Shown here: piece after piece, positions 44,734 through 54,163 of the stretch | How positions within the stretch are numbered: position 1 is the stretch's first letter | Layout: the number at the start of each line of letters is the position of its first letter | NCBI GenBank assembly: GCA_964369545.1 | Contig: CAYJFA010000003.1 | Span: 104,477-168,476 of the forward strand | From: BNWE01 sp964369545 | Lineage (GTDB): Bacteria; Pseudomonadota; Alphaproteobacteria; UBA3830 | Direction: 5' to 3' | Length of the DNA: 64,000 bases | The notes under the pieces: model-generated | What the model was told of the DNA's origin: nothing | Database searches by the model: none | Seen by the model: the letters and a program-made list of their open reading frames with translations, nothing else | Program-made: the position numbers and the translations under genes

Positions 44734-45765
44734 GTGATTCAAAAACAATGGCAGGATCTAATAAAGCCTTATAAGTTGCAGCATGAAGAATTAAAAGATT
44801 CAGTAATGGAAGTGACTCATAAGATTGGAGAATTTGTTGCTGAACCTCTTGAAAGAGGTTTTGGTGTAACATTGGGAAATGCGCTTCGACGTGTTTTGTT
44901 GTCATCCTTAAAAGGAGCGGCGGTTACATCCATCAGAATAGATGGTGTTCTACATGAATTTTCAGCTGTATCCGGAGTATCTGAAGATATAACAGATATT
45001 ATTTTAAATGTGAAGGCAATGCCTTTAAAGATGACAGCTGATTCTCCACGTAAAATGCGTATTTCTGTGAAGGGGCCATGTGAAATAAAAGCAGGGATGT
45101 TCGAATTAGGATCAGAAATTACCGTGTTGGATCCTGAGCATCATATATGCACCGTTGGCGAAGGGGTTACCTTTAATATGGAAATGAATGTTTCTGTAGG
45201 CAGAGGTTACGTTCCAGGAACTCAAAATAGAATAGAGAGTGCTCCAGTTGGAACTTTATTTATTGATTCTATTTTTAATCCAGTTAAAAAAGTTTCTTAC
45301 AAAGTTGAGAATACTCGAGTAGGGCAAGATACTGATTATGATAAGTTAATTGTTTTAGTAGAAACCAATGGGTCCATAAATCCGGAAGATGCTATAGCTA
45401 TGTCTGCGAAAATATTGCAAGATCAGCTTCAAAAGTTCATTAATTTTGAAGATGAAATTGATGATTTGGATGAAGCTATGGAGCAGCCGCTGCCATTTAA
45501 TCCTAACTTATTAAGAAAAGTGGATGATCTAGAATTGTCAGTTCGCTCTATGAATTGTTTGAAGAGTGATAACATTGTATATATCGGTGATCTTGTACAA
45601 AAAACTGAAGGTGAAATGTTGCGTACTCCAAATTTTGGAAGAAAGTCTTTGAACGAAATAAAAGAAGTTCTTTCTCAGATGGGGTTATATTTAGGAATGC
45701 ATGTTACAGGATGTCCGCTTGAAAATATGGAAGATGCGGCTAAACGTGCACATGATAAGTTTTAA
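44734..45765 (+). CDS. rpoA: RNA polymerase alpha subunit
   Basis: The 343-residue protein has the dimerisation and beta-binding N-terminal domain (GEFVAEPLERGFGVTLGNALRRVLLSS). The alpha CTD (LSVRSMNCLKSDNIVYIGDLVQKTEGEML, FGRKSLNEIKEVL) binds UP elements and activators. Start is GTG 44734. AGAGGAT is upstream. Near the end of the superoperon. Confidence 0.98.
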   Translation: MIQKQWQDLIKPYKLQHEELKDSVMEVTHKIGEFVAEPLERGFGVTLGNALRRVLLSSLKGAAVTSIRIDGVLHEFSAVSGVSEDITDIILNVKAMPLKMTADSPRKMRISVKGPCEIKAGMFELGSEITVLDPEHHICTVGEGVTFNMEMNVSVGRGYVPGTQNRIESAPVGTLFIDSIFNPVKKVSYKVENTRVGQDTDYDKLIVLVETNGSINPEDAIAMSAKILQDQLQKFINFEDEIDDLDEAMEQPLPFNPNLLRKVDDLELSVRSMNCLKSDNIVYIGDLVQKTEGEMLRTPNFGRKSLNEIKEVLSQMGLYLGMHVTGCPLENMEDAAKRAHDKF

Positions 45766-45776
45766 GGGGAATTATA

Positions 45777-46154
45777 ATGCGTCATGGAATCAGCGGTAGA
45801 AAGTTCAATAGAGATACTGCTCAAAGAAAAGCAATGTTTAACAGTCTTGCAAAGGCTTTATTAAAGTATGAGCAGATTGTTACGACTTTACCAAAAGCAA
45901 AGGACTTAAGGCCTTATGTCGAAAAAATGCTGACATTAGGGAAATGTGGAACGGTTGCAGATAGACGTGCTTTATTTGCAAAACTTCGTGATAATGCTTT
46001 GGTGACGAAAGTGTTTAGTTCATTAGCATCGCGTTATGCCAGCCGCAATGGTGGATATACACGTATTGTAAAATGCGGATTGCGTAAGGGCGATGCAGCC
46101 CCTATTGCTGTTATCGAACTCATTGATCGTGATGAATCTGCTAAAAACCAATAA
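45777..46154 (+). CDS. rplQ: 50S ribosomal protein L17
   Basis: The 125-residue protein begins MRHGISGRKFNRDTAQRKAMFNSLAKALL and keeps RYASRNGGYTRIVKCGLRKGDAAPIAVIEL. It is the last ribosomal gene and is followed by a strong terminator. RBS AGGGGAAT. Confidence 0.96.
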   Translation: MRHGISGRKFNRDTAQRKAMFNSLAKALLKYEQIVTTLPKAKDLRPYVEKMLTLGKCGTVADRRALFAKLRDNALVTKVFSSLASRYASRNGGYTRIVKCGLRKGDAAPIAVIELIDRDESAKNQ

Positions 46155-46261
46155 AAAAATGATGCAAAACCTATTGAAAATACGCAGGAAGTATAGTATT
46201 AATATAAACTGGTAAATATAATAAATTATATTATATTTGTTTTTCATTTTCTTCTTTTTAT

Positions 46262-46290
46262 GCCCGTTTTTATAACGGGCTTTTTTTATT
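46262..46290 (+). terminator. Rho-independent terminator of the ribosomal superoperon
   Basis: GCCCGTT (46262-46268) pairs with AACGGGC (46274-46280), followed by seven T residues. It marks the end of the rpsL-rplQ unit. Confidence 0.92.
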
Positions 46291-46348
46291 AAGCTTGTTT
46301 AAGTTAATTTATTATTATTGAACTATTCAAAAAGTGATGCATTAGGAT

Positions 46349-46773
46349 ATGATGAACCATTTGAAGACACCTGCTGGGCGTTGAGCAACTATCATGGTAA
46401 GTATTCCAAGGCTATATTTACGTTGGTATAGGATTACCCATAGATGTTCTGTAAAGACGACTGATCACATTATGGACGATAAACGTCCTAGATTCGCAAT
46501 GAAGCTAGTTTCTGTATGAGAAAAACTGTACGATATGGTAGCTCAAGAATCCGATAAGAAATGCCAGAACATGGATATGATCAATATGGAAAAAGATATA
46601 TTCATAGGGGATAAATTGGTTAAGAAAGAGGCGCTTGCTAAAGCTGAATCCCGTGGCGTAGAGGTCGAGATAAGCTGGTAGAATTAGAGATGGTAAAGCT
46701 TAAGCTAAACGATATATCAGTTGAGTATTATGAATTACCAGATGTGATTAGCCCTTATGAACGTCGCGTATAA
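46349..46773 (+). pseudogene. decayed gene of unknown family, in two pieces
   Basis: One frame from ATG 46349 is broken by TGA codons near 46382 and 46517 and ends at TAG 46681, yet its amino acids stay protein-like (MDDKRPRFAMKLVSV, then a Lys/Glu-rich helix ending ALAKAESRGVEVEISW). A 27-residue second piece follows (46690-46773, with DISVEYYELPDVISPYERRV). The family was not recognised. It lies between the superoperon terminator and another pseudogene, in a decayed patch. Confidence 0.45.
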
Positions 46774-46850
46774 TTTAGACGAATTTAGATTTTGCTATTT
46801 TGGAAAAATATATGTATGATTTTTTATAATTAACAAATAGGAGGTATAAA

Positions 46851-47384
46851 ATGTTTAACCTAATCGGAAAAAGTATCATTACTATTGCAGTATTGGTTTT
46901 TTCAATTGGCGGTGCACAAGCGATGGATAAATCGCAATTAAAACGAGTATCAGACTTGTTGAACATATTAAATAGTGGTTTGGTTACATCAAAATGCGTA
47001 CGAATCTGACAATGCAATCCTGGAAAAGATTAGCGCAATTATAAATGAAACAAAAGACGTCGAAATACGTGCCCCTTGGAAGGGCTATGGAATCGATATT
47101 AAAAAAAAGAAAAGAAGAAGAAAAAGAAGCTTCGTCACAGATGGAAACAATAGAAGGTGACCTTAGCAAACTCTTAGAATGGCAGAGGCCAATATTAGAA
47201 TGTTTGATCAACAGGTTTGATCACAGCAGACTCTGTTGCAAGTTCCAGCAGAAATCCAGAAAATCTACGGCGACTCCGTATTCTTGCTAAAATTGCTAAT
47301 GAAACGATGTCTATTGTCGATGCAATTTCTAGCTTTTATACCGACTCTAGTTCAAATAGTAGCTCTGAAGATAGACATTCGTAA
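46851..47384 (+). pseudogene. secreted-protein gene with three frameshifts
   Basis: AGGAGG at 46839 and ATG 46851 open a strong signal peptide (MFNLIGKSIITIAVLVFSIGGAQA). The frame stops at about 47010, but a second frame continues smoothly (YESDNAILEKISAIINETKD). A third resumes at the eight-A tract near 47101 (KRKEEEKEASSQMETIEGDLSK). A fourth segment runs near 47212-47384 (ILAKIANETMSIVDAISSFY) and ends in a serine-rich tail. Three separate frame changes argue for a decaying gene. It would have been an exported helical protein. Confidence 0.6.
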
Positions 47385-47425
47385 TACTAGAAGTTTGTGT
47401 AATTGCTTTAAAATATCAGATCTAC

Positions 47426-47449
47426 GAGATCGCTGTGATCAGCGGTCTC
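47426..47449. terminator. strong hairpin, possible terminator
   Basis: GAGATCGCTG (47426-47435) pairs with CAGCGGTCTC (47440-47449) over a TGAT loop, a 10-bp stem with one G-T pair. No real T-tract follows, so the terminator role is uncertain. The surrounding gene-free span 47385-47778 also carries a 98-codon minus-strand frame (47408-47704, ATG with AAGGTG) that resembles nothing known. Confidence 0.4.
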
Positions 47450-47778
47450 AATTATGTATTTTGCCTTAAACAGGTGAGTTTTTATATAAATTATAAAATA
47501 ATGAATGGAATTGTATAAAACAGCGCAAACTGTCTTCGAATCCTTGTATGAAACATATTTCACAGAATTTTTAATTGATAAACAATATATTTTTGATGAC
47601 CTATCTCTGGATACACCTCCTAACGCTATACGCTTCTGCTTATATGGCATAAATCTTATCCTTAGCCTTTTTAATTGCTTGTACTCTGTATCAGTTAACA
47701 TCACCTTAGTTCATATCACAAATTACGGCATCAAATGTGGCATAAAAATCTCGAGAATACAATATGAAAGCTATAAAT

Positions 47779-47868
47779 TGGCGGACAGAGTGAGATTCGA
47801 ACTCACGAAGGAGTTACCCCCTTGCCGGTTTTCAAGACCGGTGCCTTAAACCGCTCGGCCATCTGTCC
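47779..47868 (-). tRNA. tRNA-Ser (anticodon TGA)
   Basis: A class II tRNA on the minus strand. The acceptor GGACAGA/TCTGTCC with discriminator G is followed by encoded CCA (47781-47779). The anticodon stem ACCGG/CCGGT encloses loop CTTGAAA with anticodon TGA. It has a long variable arm and T-arm with TTCGAAT. It reads UCN serine codons. Confidence 0.95.
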
Positions 47869-47913
47869 GTTTTAAAAAAGCCTCAAAACAATACTTTTCT
47901 TTTTATATTAAGA

Positions 47914-49224
47914 TCAGTATTCTTTATTTTCTTTCCAAATCAACAATGCAATTGCTGTGATTGCTGAAGAAATAATAAATAATACTGCAGGAATTGCCGG
48001 ATTACCAGTCCATTTTATTAAGTAAGTAGCTAAAGTTGGTGCATATGCTCCGAAAGCTGCCATCGCAAAATTATGTGCGATCGATACTCCGGCCAATCTT
48101 ACTTTTGTAGGAAGCATCGAACATATTGTTGCTGGTATAGGTCCATAATACATCGAAAAAAGAAAGATAATTCCCAGTTGTCCTAAAAGTGCACTTACAA
48201 AAGTAGCTGATCCTATGGAAACAAAAAGCGGGTATACTAAAGCCATCATAGAAATACAAGCGATTAGCATTTGCATACGTTTTCCAATTCTATCAGCCAT
48301 CCATCCTCCAAGAAGAATAAATAGTGCAAAGAATACCATATTTACTGTTTGAATGATGAATGCGTTTTGGCGACCAAGATTTATTACGGTTTCGAAGTAA
48401 GTTGTAAAAAATATTGCAATTAAGAAATATCCGCATGCGGTAAGGACATCGGTTAAAGTGACAAGGACTAATCCTTTCCAGTGATTTTTAAACAAATTTC
48501 TTAGCAACCCTTTACTTTTTAGTTGTTTTTCTTCCTTTTTCTGCTCTTCCAGAAATTCTTTAGGGTCTTCTAATTTGTTCTTGACGTATTCTGCAACGAA
48601 TGTTCCAAGAAAACTTAATATGAAAGGAATTCTCCAACCGATAGATTCAAGCTGCTCTGCATCAAAAATTTCCGCCATTGTTGTAGCAACTATTGCTCCA
48701 AGAACAAAGCCAGCTACTAAACTAAACGGTGCCCATGCAGAATAGGTGGATTTTTTGGCTGGACTTGCATGTTCATATAAAAATACAATTGTACCAGTAA
48801 ATCCGCCACCGAGCGCTAATCCCTGCAAAATTCTTATGATGGTAAGGGAAACTCCTGCCCAAATACCTATGGATTCGTATGTAGGTAGGAATCCCATTAT
48901 TGCTGTCGGAATAGCCATAAGATAAATAGAAATAACTAACGCTTTTTTTCTTCCAAAAATATCTCCAATATATCCGAACATGACTGCTCCAATGGGACGT
49001 GCAATCAATCCAGATGCAAATGCTCCAAATGAAGCAATTATTTGTTGAAAAGCATCTCCAGATGGAAAAAACAGCTTACCAATAATTGTCGCAAAAAATC
49101 CATATATAGCGAAGTCATACCACTCAAGTGCGCTGCCGGCGACACAGGAGATAATAACTTTTTTCATTCTGCTGAATTCTGATTTATCAGTATTATTTTT
49201 TATATTAACCATAATGATGCCCAT
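47914..49224 (-). CDS. MFS metabolite:proton symporter (ProP-like)
   Basis: The 436-residue protein has twelve hydrophobic segments and the metabolite:H+ symporter signature (SALEWYDFAIYGFFATIIGKLFFP, then GFASGLIARPIGAVMFGYIGDIFGRKKAL with the loop DR-type motif). The motif IIRILQGLALGGGFTG is also present. Rickettsias carry many such ProP relatives, used for osmolyte or organic-acid uptake. Substrate cannot be told. Start ATG 49224 lacks a strong ribosome site; ATG 49212 is an alternative. Confidence 0.85.
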   Translation of the reverse strand: MGIIMVNIKNNTDKSEFSRMKKVIISCVAGSALEWYDFAIYGFFATIIGKLFFPSGDAFQQIIASFGAFASGLIARPIGAVMFGYIGDIFGRKKALVISIYLMAIPTAIMGFLPTYESIGIWAGVSLTIIRILQGLALGGGFTGTIVFLYEHASPAKKSTYSAWAPFSLVAGFVLGAIVATTMAEIFDAEQLESIGWRIPFILSFLGTFVAEYVKNKLEDPKEFLEEQKKEEKQLKSKGLLRNLFKNHWKGLVLVTLTDVLTACGYFLIAIFFTTYFETVINLGRQNAFIIQTVNMVFFALFILLGGWMADRIGKRMQMLIACISMMALVYPLFVSIGSATFVSALLGQLGIIFLFSMYYGPIPATICSMLPTKVRLAGVSIAHNFAMAAFGAYAPTLATYLIKWTGNPAIPAVLFIISSAITAIALLIWKENKEY

Positions 49225-49484
49225 CTATTGAGATGATACATCTTATACTGAACCACAGAATTTCTCAAGAGATTCAATATGCCAAATAGATATTACAATG
49301 ATAAAAAATTTAGCTTATCTTATTTTCTATCTTTGGAGTACTCATAGAATATATATTTAATATTTATATTAATTGAAATCTCTGATAAATTGCTCAATGG
49401 ATTCACTATTTATACAGCTACTTTGTAATTATCCTTTATAGATATTTTGTTGAGATGCTAATTATTAAATAGCATATTAAATTA

Positions 49485-50498
49485 ATGAAAAAAATTATAT
49501 CAATTATATTGGCCTTTGTGATGTTCTATTTTATTATGAGCATAAATGCAGAGGAACTTACTCAAGACACTGAAACAGCTCTGCAAATTATAAAAAAAGC
49601 AATTAAAGATGATATATATAATATTCATAAAATAGATAAAGGTTCTTCTAATTCTACACTTTTTAAAGTTGATACATATTCCAAATCCTATGTTGTAAAG
49701 TTTTTTTCACAATGTAGCGATGAAGTTTTTTTAAATATAGAAGTTTATTCGGCTAAATTATTCTCTGATTATCTTATTGGTCCTAAAGTTTATTTAATTG
49801 ATAAAAATCACAAAGCAATCTTTATGGAATTTATTGAACATGGGATTATTACAAAAAAAATGAGGTATAATAAGGAACTTTATAAAAAGTTAGGAAAATT
49901 TTTGCGCAATATTCATACTGTAAAATCGCATCTTCCAAAAAGATCTATAACAGAAGATATATCTATTAAATTTCATTTGCTTGCCGATAAGAAAAAAATC
50001 AGTAAAAGTACAGAAAATACCTTATTAGAAACAATGAATAATATATTAAATCTAGACACAAAAATGGAGCTAAAAAACAGCGTTACTTCACATTGCGATC
50101 TACATCCTGGTAATATGATTTTTACGAAAGGAAAGTTTATAGCGATTGATGGTTCAATGCTCGCTTTATCAGATCCTTATTATGATATTGCGACTATAGC
50201 TATTTGGTGGTGTTTTTCTAATGATGCAGAAAAATGTTTGTTAAAGACATATTTAGGAAGAGATGCTTTTAATGTAGAACTTGAAAAATTAGCGATTTTT
50301 AAAAAAATGGTTATGTTCAGGAGTATTTTAGATATACTGTATACTTGTTCCAATATAGATGAAGAGGTTATTTTCTTATCAGAGTATAAACAAATTTCGT
50401 TGTTAGATTTTTTAATATCATGTAAAGAGCAAATTGATTCTAAAAAGAAAATGTTAACTCTTGCTTCCATATTATTAAGAATAATAAAAGAAGATTAG
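49485..50498 (+). CDS. kinase-fold (APH/choline-kinase-like) protein with a signal peptide
   Basis: The 337-residue protein opens with MKKIISIILAFVMFYFIMSINAEE, a signal peptide or membrane anchor, which is unexpected for this family. The catalytic loop is H203-C-D205-L-H-P-G-N210 and the Mg-binding aspartate D222 sits in FIAIDGSM, followed by DPYYDIAT. Small-lobe features include GSSNSTLFKVDTYSKSYVVKFF with the ATP-binding lysine. Both catalytic Asp residues remain, so phosphotransfer is possible. Cytosolic relatives phosphorylate choline, aminoglycosides or sugars. Export would bring it to the periplasm or the host. It is convergent with the ABC-F gene, 7 nt apart. Confidence 0.72.
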   Translation: MKKIISIILAFVMFYFIMSINAEELTQDTETALQIIKKAIKDDIYNIHKIDKGSSNSTLFKVDTYSKSYVVKFFSQCSDEVFLNIEVYSAKLFSDYLIGPKVYLIDKNHKAIFMEFIEHGIITKKMRYNKELYKKLGKFLRNIHTVKSHLPKRSITEDISIKFHLLADKKKISKSTENTLLETMNNILNLDTKMELKNSVTSHCDLHPGNMIFTKGKFIAIDGSMLALSDPYYDIATIAIWWCFSNDAEKCLLKTYLGRDAFNVELEKLAIFKKMVMFRSILDILYTCSNIDEEVIFLSEYKQISLLDFLISCKEQIDSKKKMLTLASILLRIIKED

Positions 50499-50505
50499 TA
50501 TTATG

Positions 50506-52092
50506 TTATAATACTAACTTAAATTTCGATAATTTTTCACGAAATACTTTTTCGTATTGAGTAACGTCTCCATTGAATTGCTCGATGGATCCATTATTTA
50601 CGATAAAAATAGAATCTGCGACTCGATTTAGAAAATGCCGATCGTGCGTGATAAGAATCACGGCGCCTTTGTAGGATGTCAGAGTTTCTATCAGCGATTC
50701 CCGCATTTCGAGATCGAGGTGGTTTGTCGGTTCATCCAGGATTAGTAAATTGGGTGCGTCTACAGTCAAGCTTGCAAATACTAATCTTGCACGCTCTCCT
50801 CCAGATAATTCCCGTATCTTTTGATAAACTTTATCTCCTGAAAATCCAAATCTTCCAAGATGAGATCTAATCTGCCTGTCCGCAACGCTTGGCAGCAATG
50901 CCTGAAGATGTTCATATGCACTTTTTTGGACATCGAATTTTTCGAATAAATCTTGCTTGTAAAATCCGATTTTCAATTTACTGCATTCTGTTCGAATACC
51001 TTTTTTCTGCTTTAGCTCTCCAGCCAGAAATTTTGCGAATGTTGTTTTTCCATTTCCATTCGCGCCGACTATTGCGATTCTATCGTCATTCATAATTGTG
51101 CCAGAGATGTTTTTCAGAACAGTTTTGTCATCATATCCAAGGAAGATTTTTTCATAAGAAAGTATATTGGATGACAGCTCGTTCGGTTCAGGGAAGTTGA
51201 ATGAGTACGTCGGGTCGTTATTTTCTACAGGAAGAAATTTCAACTTAGATATGGCTTTCAGGCGGCTTTGCGCTTGTTTTGCTTTTGTTGCCTTAAACTG
51301 GAATCTACTCACAAATTTCATCATATGAGCGCGCTTTTCTTCCATTTTCGCATTATATTCTTCGGCATTTTTCTGGTTGAGAGTATATATATCCAAAAAT
51401 GTATCGAAATTTCCTGTGTATTTCGTTATTTTCTTGTTTTTCAGATGAAAAACGTAATTAACGGTATCGTTAAGAAAATCCCTATCATGAGATATGAGTA
51501 TAAAACTTTTTGGATAACTTTTTAGAAAATCTTTAAGCCAGTCGGTTGTTTCTAGATCAAGATGATTCGTAGGTTCATCGAGCAAAAGCAGATCTGGTTC
51601 CTGATATAGAACGGATCCAAGCGCGATTCGCATGCGAAAACCTCCTGAAAAAGTTTCCAGAGGCATGTTTTGCGCTTCCTCATCAAATCCCAGACCATTT
51701 AATACGACTGCGGCTCTCGATTCCGCTTCAAACGCGTTAATTTGCAGCAATTGGTCGTATATTTCTCCCATTTGCTCAGGATTTTCATGACAGTTTTCAA
51801 GTTTTTCTAGCAGTGTTTTCCGAAGAATATCTTGGTTGAGTAAAAAATCTCTGGGAGTGAGGTTTCCGCTTGGCATTTCTTGCTTCACAGACATTATTCT
51901 GCACCCGGATTCCAATTGAATTTTTCCGCTGTCATATTCTAAAAAATCTTGGATTATGTTGAATAAAGTAGATTTTCCGGAACCATTTCTCCCGACAAGT
52001 CCGATATGTTGTTTATTGCTGACAAACATATCTACCTCGTCCAGAATCAAGTTTCCGGAAATACTGTAACTAAGATTTTGTAAACTTAACAT
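50506..52092 (-). CDS. ABC-F family ATPase (ribosome-associated)
   Basis: The 528-residue protein has two ABC domains and no membrane part. First domain: Walker A GRNGSGKST, signature FSGGFRMRIALG, Walker B LLLDEPTNHLD. Second: GANGNGKTT, LSGGERARL, LILDEPTNHLD. The linker between them is the interdomain region that reaches the ribosomal P site in EttA-type proteins. It is close to the Uup/YheS group. Dps follows just upstream on the same strand. Confidence 0.9.
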   Translation of the reverse strand: MLSLQNLSYSISGNLILDEVDMFVSNKQHIGLVGRNGSGKSTLFNIIQDFLEYDSGKIQLESGCRIMSVKQEMPSGNLTPRDFLLNQDILRKTLLEKLENCHENPEQMGEIYDQLLQINAFEAESRAAVVLNGLGFDEEAQNMPLETFSGGFRMRIALGSVLYQEPDLLLLDEPTNHLDLETTDWLKDFLKSYPKSFILISHDRDFLNDTVNYVFHLKNKKITKYTGNFDTFLDIYTLNQKNAEEYNAKMEEKRAHMMKFVSRFQFKATKAKQAQSRLKAISKLKFLPVENNDPTYSFNFPEPNELSSNILSYEKIFLGYDDKTVLKNISGTIMNDDRIAIVGANGNGKTTFAKFLAGELKQKKGIRTECSKLKIGFYKQDLFEKFDVQKSAYEHLQALLPSVADRQIRSHLGRFGFSGDKVYQKIRELSGGERARLVFASLTVDAPNLLILDEPTNHLDLEMRESLIETLTSYKGAVILITHDRHFLNRVADSIFIVNNGSIEQFNGDVTQYEKVFREKLSKFKLVL

Positions 52093-52103
52093 AAAATAGT
52101 TTT

Positions 52104-52544
52104 TTACTTACTGCATTGCGAGCTTTTCAGCATCCATCCATTTTTTCTGTGTATTGTAAGACGATCTATTAGGAATCCGCTGATTACTTCATCCTCGACT
52201 TTTTGAGCCTCTTTTAAAGCTGTCTTTAAACTTTTTTCGATAACGGATTGATCATTACACAAATCTTTGATCATTTCATCGGACTCTGCTTTTTCATTTC
52301 CAGGTTTAATGTTGGTTTTCTTTGAAAATTCTTCGAGCGTTCCAACAACCTTATGATCAAGTCCGCGAATCAGCTCTGCACATTCATCGATTGCCTTGAA
52401 TAAATCGTTGTATTGCTCTTCGAACATGACATGCAGTTCTTTAAAACAGCATCCTTCTATGTTCCAGTGATAATTTTGCGTTTTAAGATATAATGCATAT
52501 GTATCCGCTAAAACTATTTCAAGAGATTTTACTAAAGATGTCAT
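52104..52544 (-). CDS. dps: Dps-like ferritin (starvation DNA-protection protein)
   Basis: The 146-residue protein shows the Dps ferroxidase pattern: TQNYHWNIEG near residue 22 and ECAELIRGLDHKV, with a helix bundle typical of Dps. It stores iron as it removes peroxide. Perfect AGGAGG before ATG 52544. It lies 11 nt upstream of the ABC-F gene, so probably co-transcribed. Confidence 0.85.
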   Translation of the reverse strand: MTSLVKSLEIVLADTYALYLKTQNYHWNIEGCCFKELHVMFEEQYNDLFKAIDECAELIRGLDHKVVGTLEEFSKKTNIKPGNEKAESDEMIKDLCNDQSVIEKSLKTALKEAQKVEDEVISGFLIDRLTIHRKNGWMLKSSQCSK

Positions 52545-52606
52545 GGTATTATCCTCCTAATTAATTGCTTATATAGATTAACAAATTGCTGAATATACAC
52601 AACTCC

Positions 52607-53965
52607 TTAGACCAATTTATTGTACCATTTCAGGCTTCTGTATCTTCTGTAAAGAAGAAAAAGACTGATCGATAACCATATCATGCAGAGTTTATTTACT
52701 AAGGTTGCATCGAGTATTTTTAAGTAATAAGCGATAATTGTAGGAACGATTACTAATATCCAAATGCATGTTTGGTTTACAATTACAGGATATCTTGTAT
52801 CACCGCCTGAATTCAAAACTCCTGCGGTTGTTAACATCAGCGTTTCGAGTATGTTATTTAAAGATACCAATAAAAATACTGTTTTTATGTCATTATGTAA
52901 TTTCATAATATCATTATTTATTAAATCGAATATCCTTAAAATAAAATTAGGGAAAATAATCATAGGAATTGCTACTAAAGTAGAAAAAAAGAGCCCCATA
53001 TAAATAAAAAATTTATAGGTTTTGCGTATTGAAATGAGATCTTTTCTTCCTATCATGTTTGCAGAAATTGTCGCAATTGCTTTATTTAAACCATCTCCAA
53101 AGAATATGAAAAATACATATATGTTTATTCCGATGTTATATATAGTTGCATATTCTTTTGAAACATGACTTACAGCTGTCTGCGTTGTGTACCATGCCAA
53201 CATGGATATGAAATTTCCAAGAGCCAAGGGGCCGCCGATTTTTATGCATCCGAAAAATAATTGCTTATTAAAATTTCGATTTTCCAATGTTTTATAAATT
53301 GCTCTGTTATTTCTGTTAAAGAATATAACCGCTAAAATCATTACCTGCACGATTTCTGCAATAACTGTTGCTATTGCGGCGCCGGAGCATCCCATTTTAA
53401 ATGTGTATATAAAAAAGTAATCTAGAATAACGTTTAATATTGTTCCAGAAATAATAACATATGTTATAATTCGTGTTTTTCCTTGTCCAACAAAAAACGC
53501 GGATAATGACATAATCATGCCCTGAAGAAAAGCGAAATACATTAGAGGACGTTGATATGCCAACCCTTCTTTTAAGAAATAATCCGGCAGTGTGTTGAAA
53601 TATTCAGAAAAGTATGCAATCGGAAAGAAGATTAAAATAGAAAAAAGTGACAAATATAACATCTGCCATGTTGGCGCTCCCAGCTGTTCGTATTGTTTGT
53701 CGCCATTGTATTGGCCAACATAAACTTCTGCAGAAGAAGCTATGCCGACCAGCATATAAGAAAATACGGAAACAAAACATCCTGACATCACAGCTGCATT
53801 CATGGAGTCTGTTGAATATCCAGCAAGCATAAATCTATCAACCATAAACATCATACATGTTGATAGCGATGTAAGTAAAATCGGGATAGTTACTTTTAGA
53901 ATACTGCGAGCGGAACTGTCTATTGTTTTATGTTCATTATTATTGTTTTTATTATCGTGTTTCAT
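52607..53965 (-). CDS. MATE family efflux transporter
   Basis: The 452-residue protein has about twelve hydrophobic segments. Family motifs include LKVTIPILLTSLSTCMMFMVDRFMLAGYSTDSMNAAV at the start, ASSAEVYVGQYNGDKQYEQ and VLNSGGDTRYPVIV in the second half. It exports cationic or other small molecules using a Na or H gradient. Substrate unknown. Confidence 0.9.
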   Translation of the reverse strand: MKHDNKNNNNEHKTIDSSARSILKVTIPILLTSLSTCMMFMVDRFMLAGYSTDSMNAAVMSGCFVSVFSYMLVGIASSAEVYVGQYNGDKQYEQLGAPTWQMLYLSLFSILIFFPIAYFSEYFNTLPDYFLKEGLAYQRPLMYFAFLQGMIMSLSAFFVGQGKTRIITYVIISGTILNVILDYFFIYTFKMGCSGAAIATVIAEIVQVMILAVIFFNRNNRAIYKTLENRNFNKQLFFGCIKIGGPLALGNFISMLAWYTTQTAVSHVSKEYATIYNIGINIYVFFIFFGDGLNKAIATISANMIGRKDLISIRKTYKFFIYMGLFFSTLVAIPMIIFPNFILRIFDLINNDIMKLHNDIKTVFLLVSLNNILETLMLTTAGVLNSGGDTRYPVIVNQTCIWILVIVPTIIAYYLKILDATLVNKLCMIWLSISLFLLYRRYRSLKWYNKLV

Positions 53966-54163
53966 GATTTTTCTCTATAAATTGTGTCGCGGATATACTA
54001 CCTACAAACACACATCTACTTTGTAGATAATGCTGTAAGAATATAATTGGGCTTGGAATTTAACGCCCCGCAAGCAGGCAATTTAAGCAGTGATTTTCAT
54101 GATTCTGATAATTTCATATTAGACATGGGAAACATACTCTCATATTTATATTATGAATGCAAA

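Noticed and set aside
47505..47849. 114-codon plus-strand frame
   Set aside because: Its C-terminal part (FELTKELPPCRFSRPVP) is the antisense of tRNA-Ser; chance frame.
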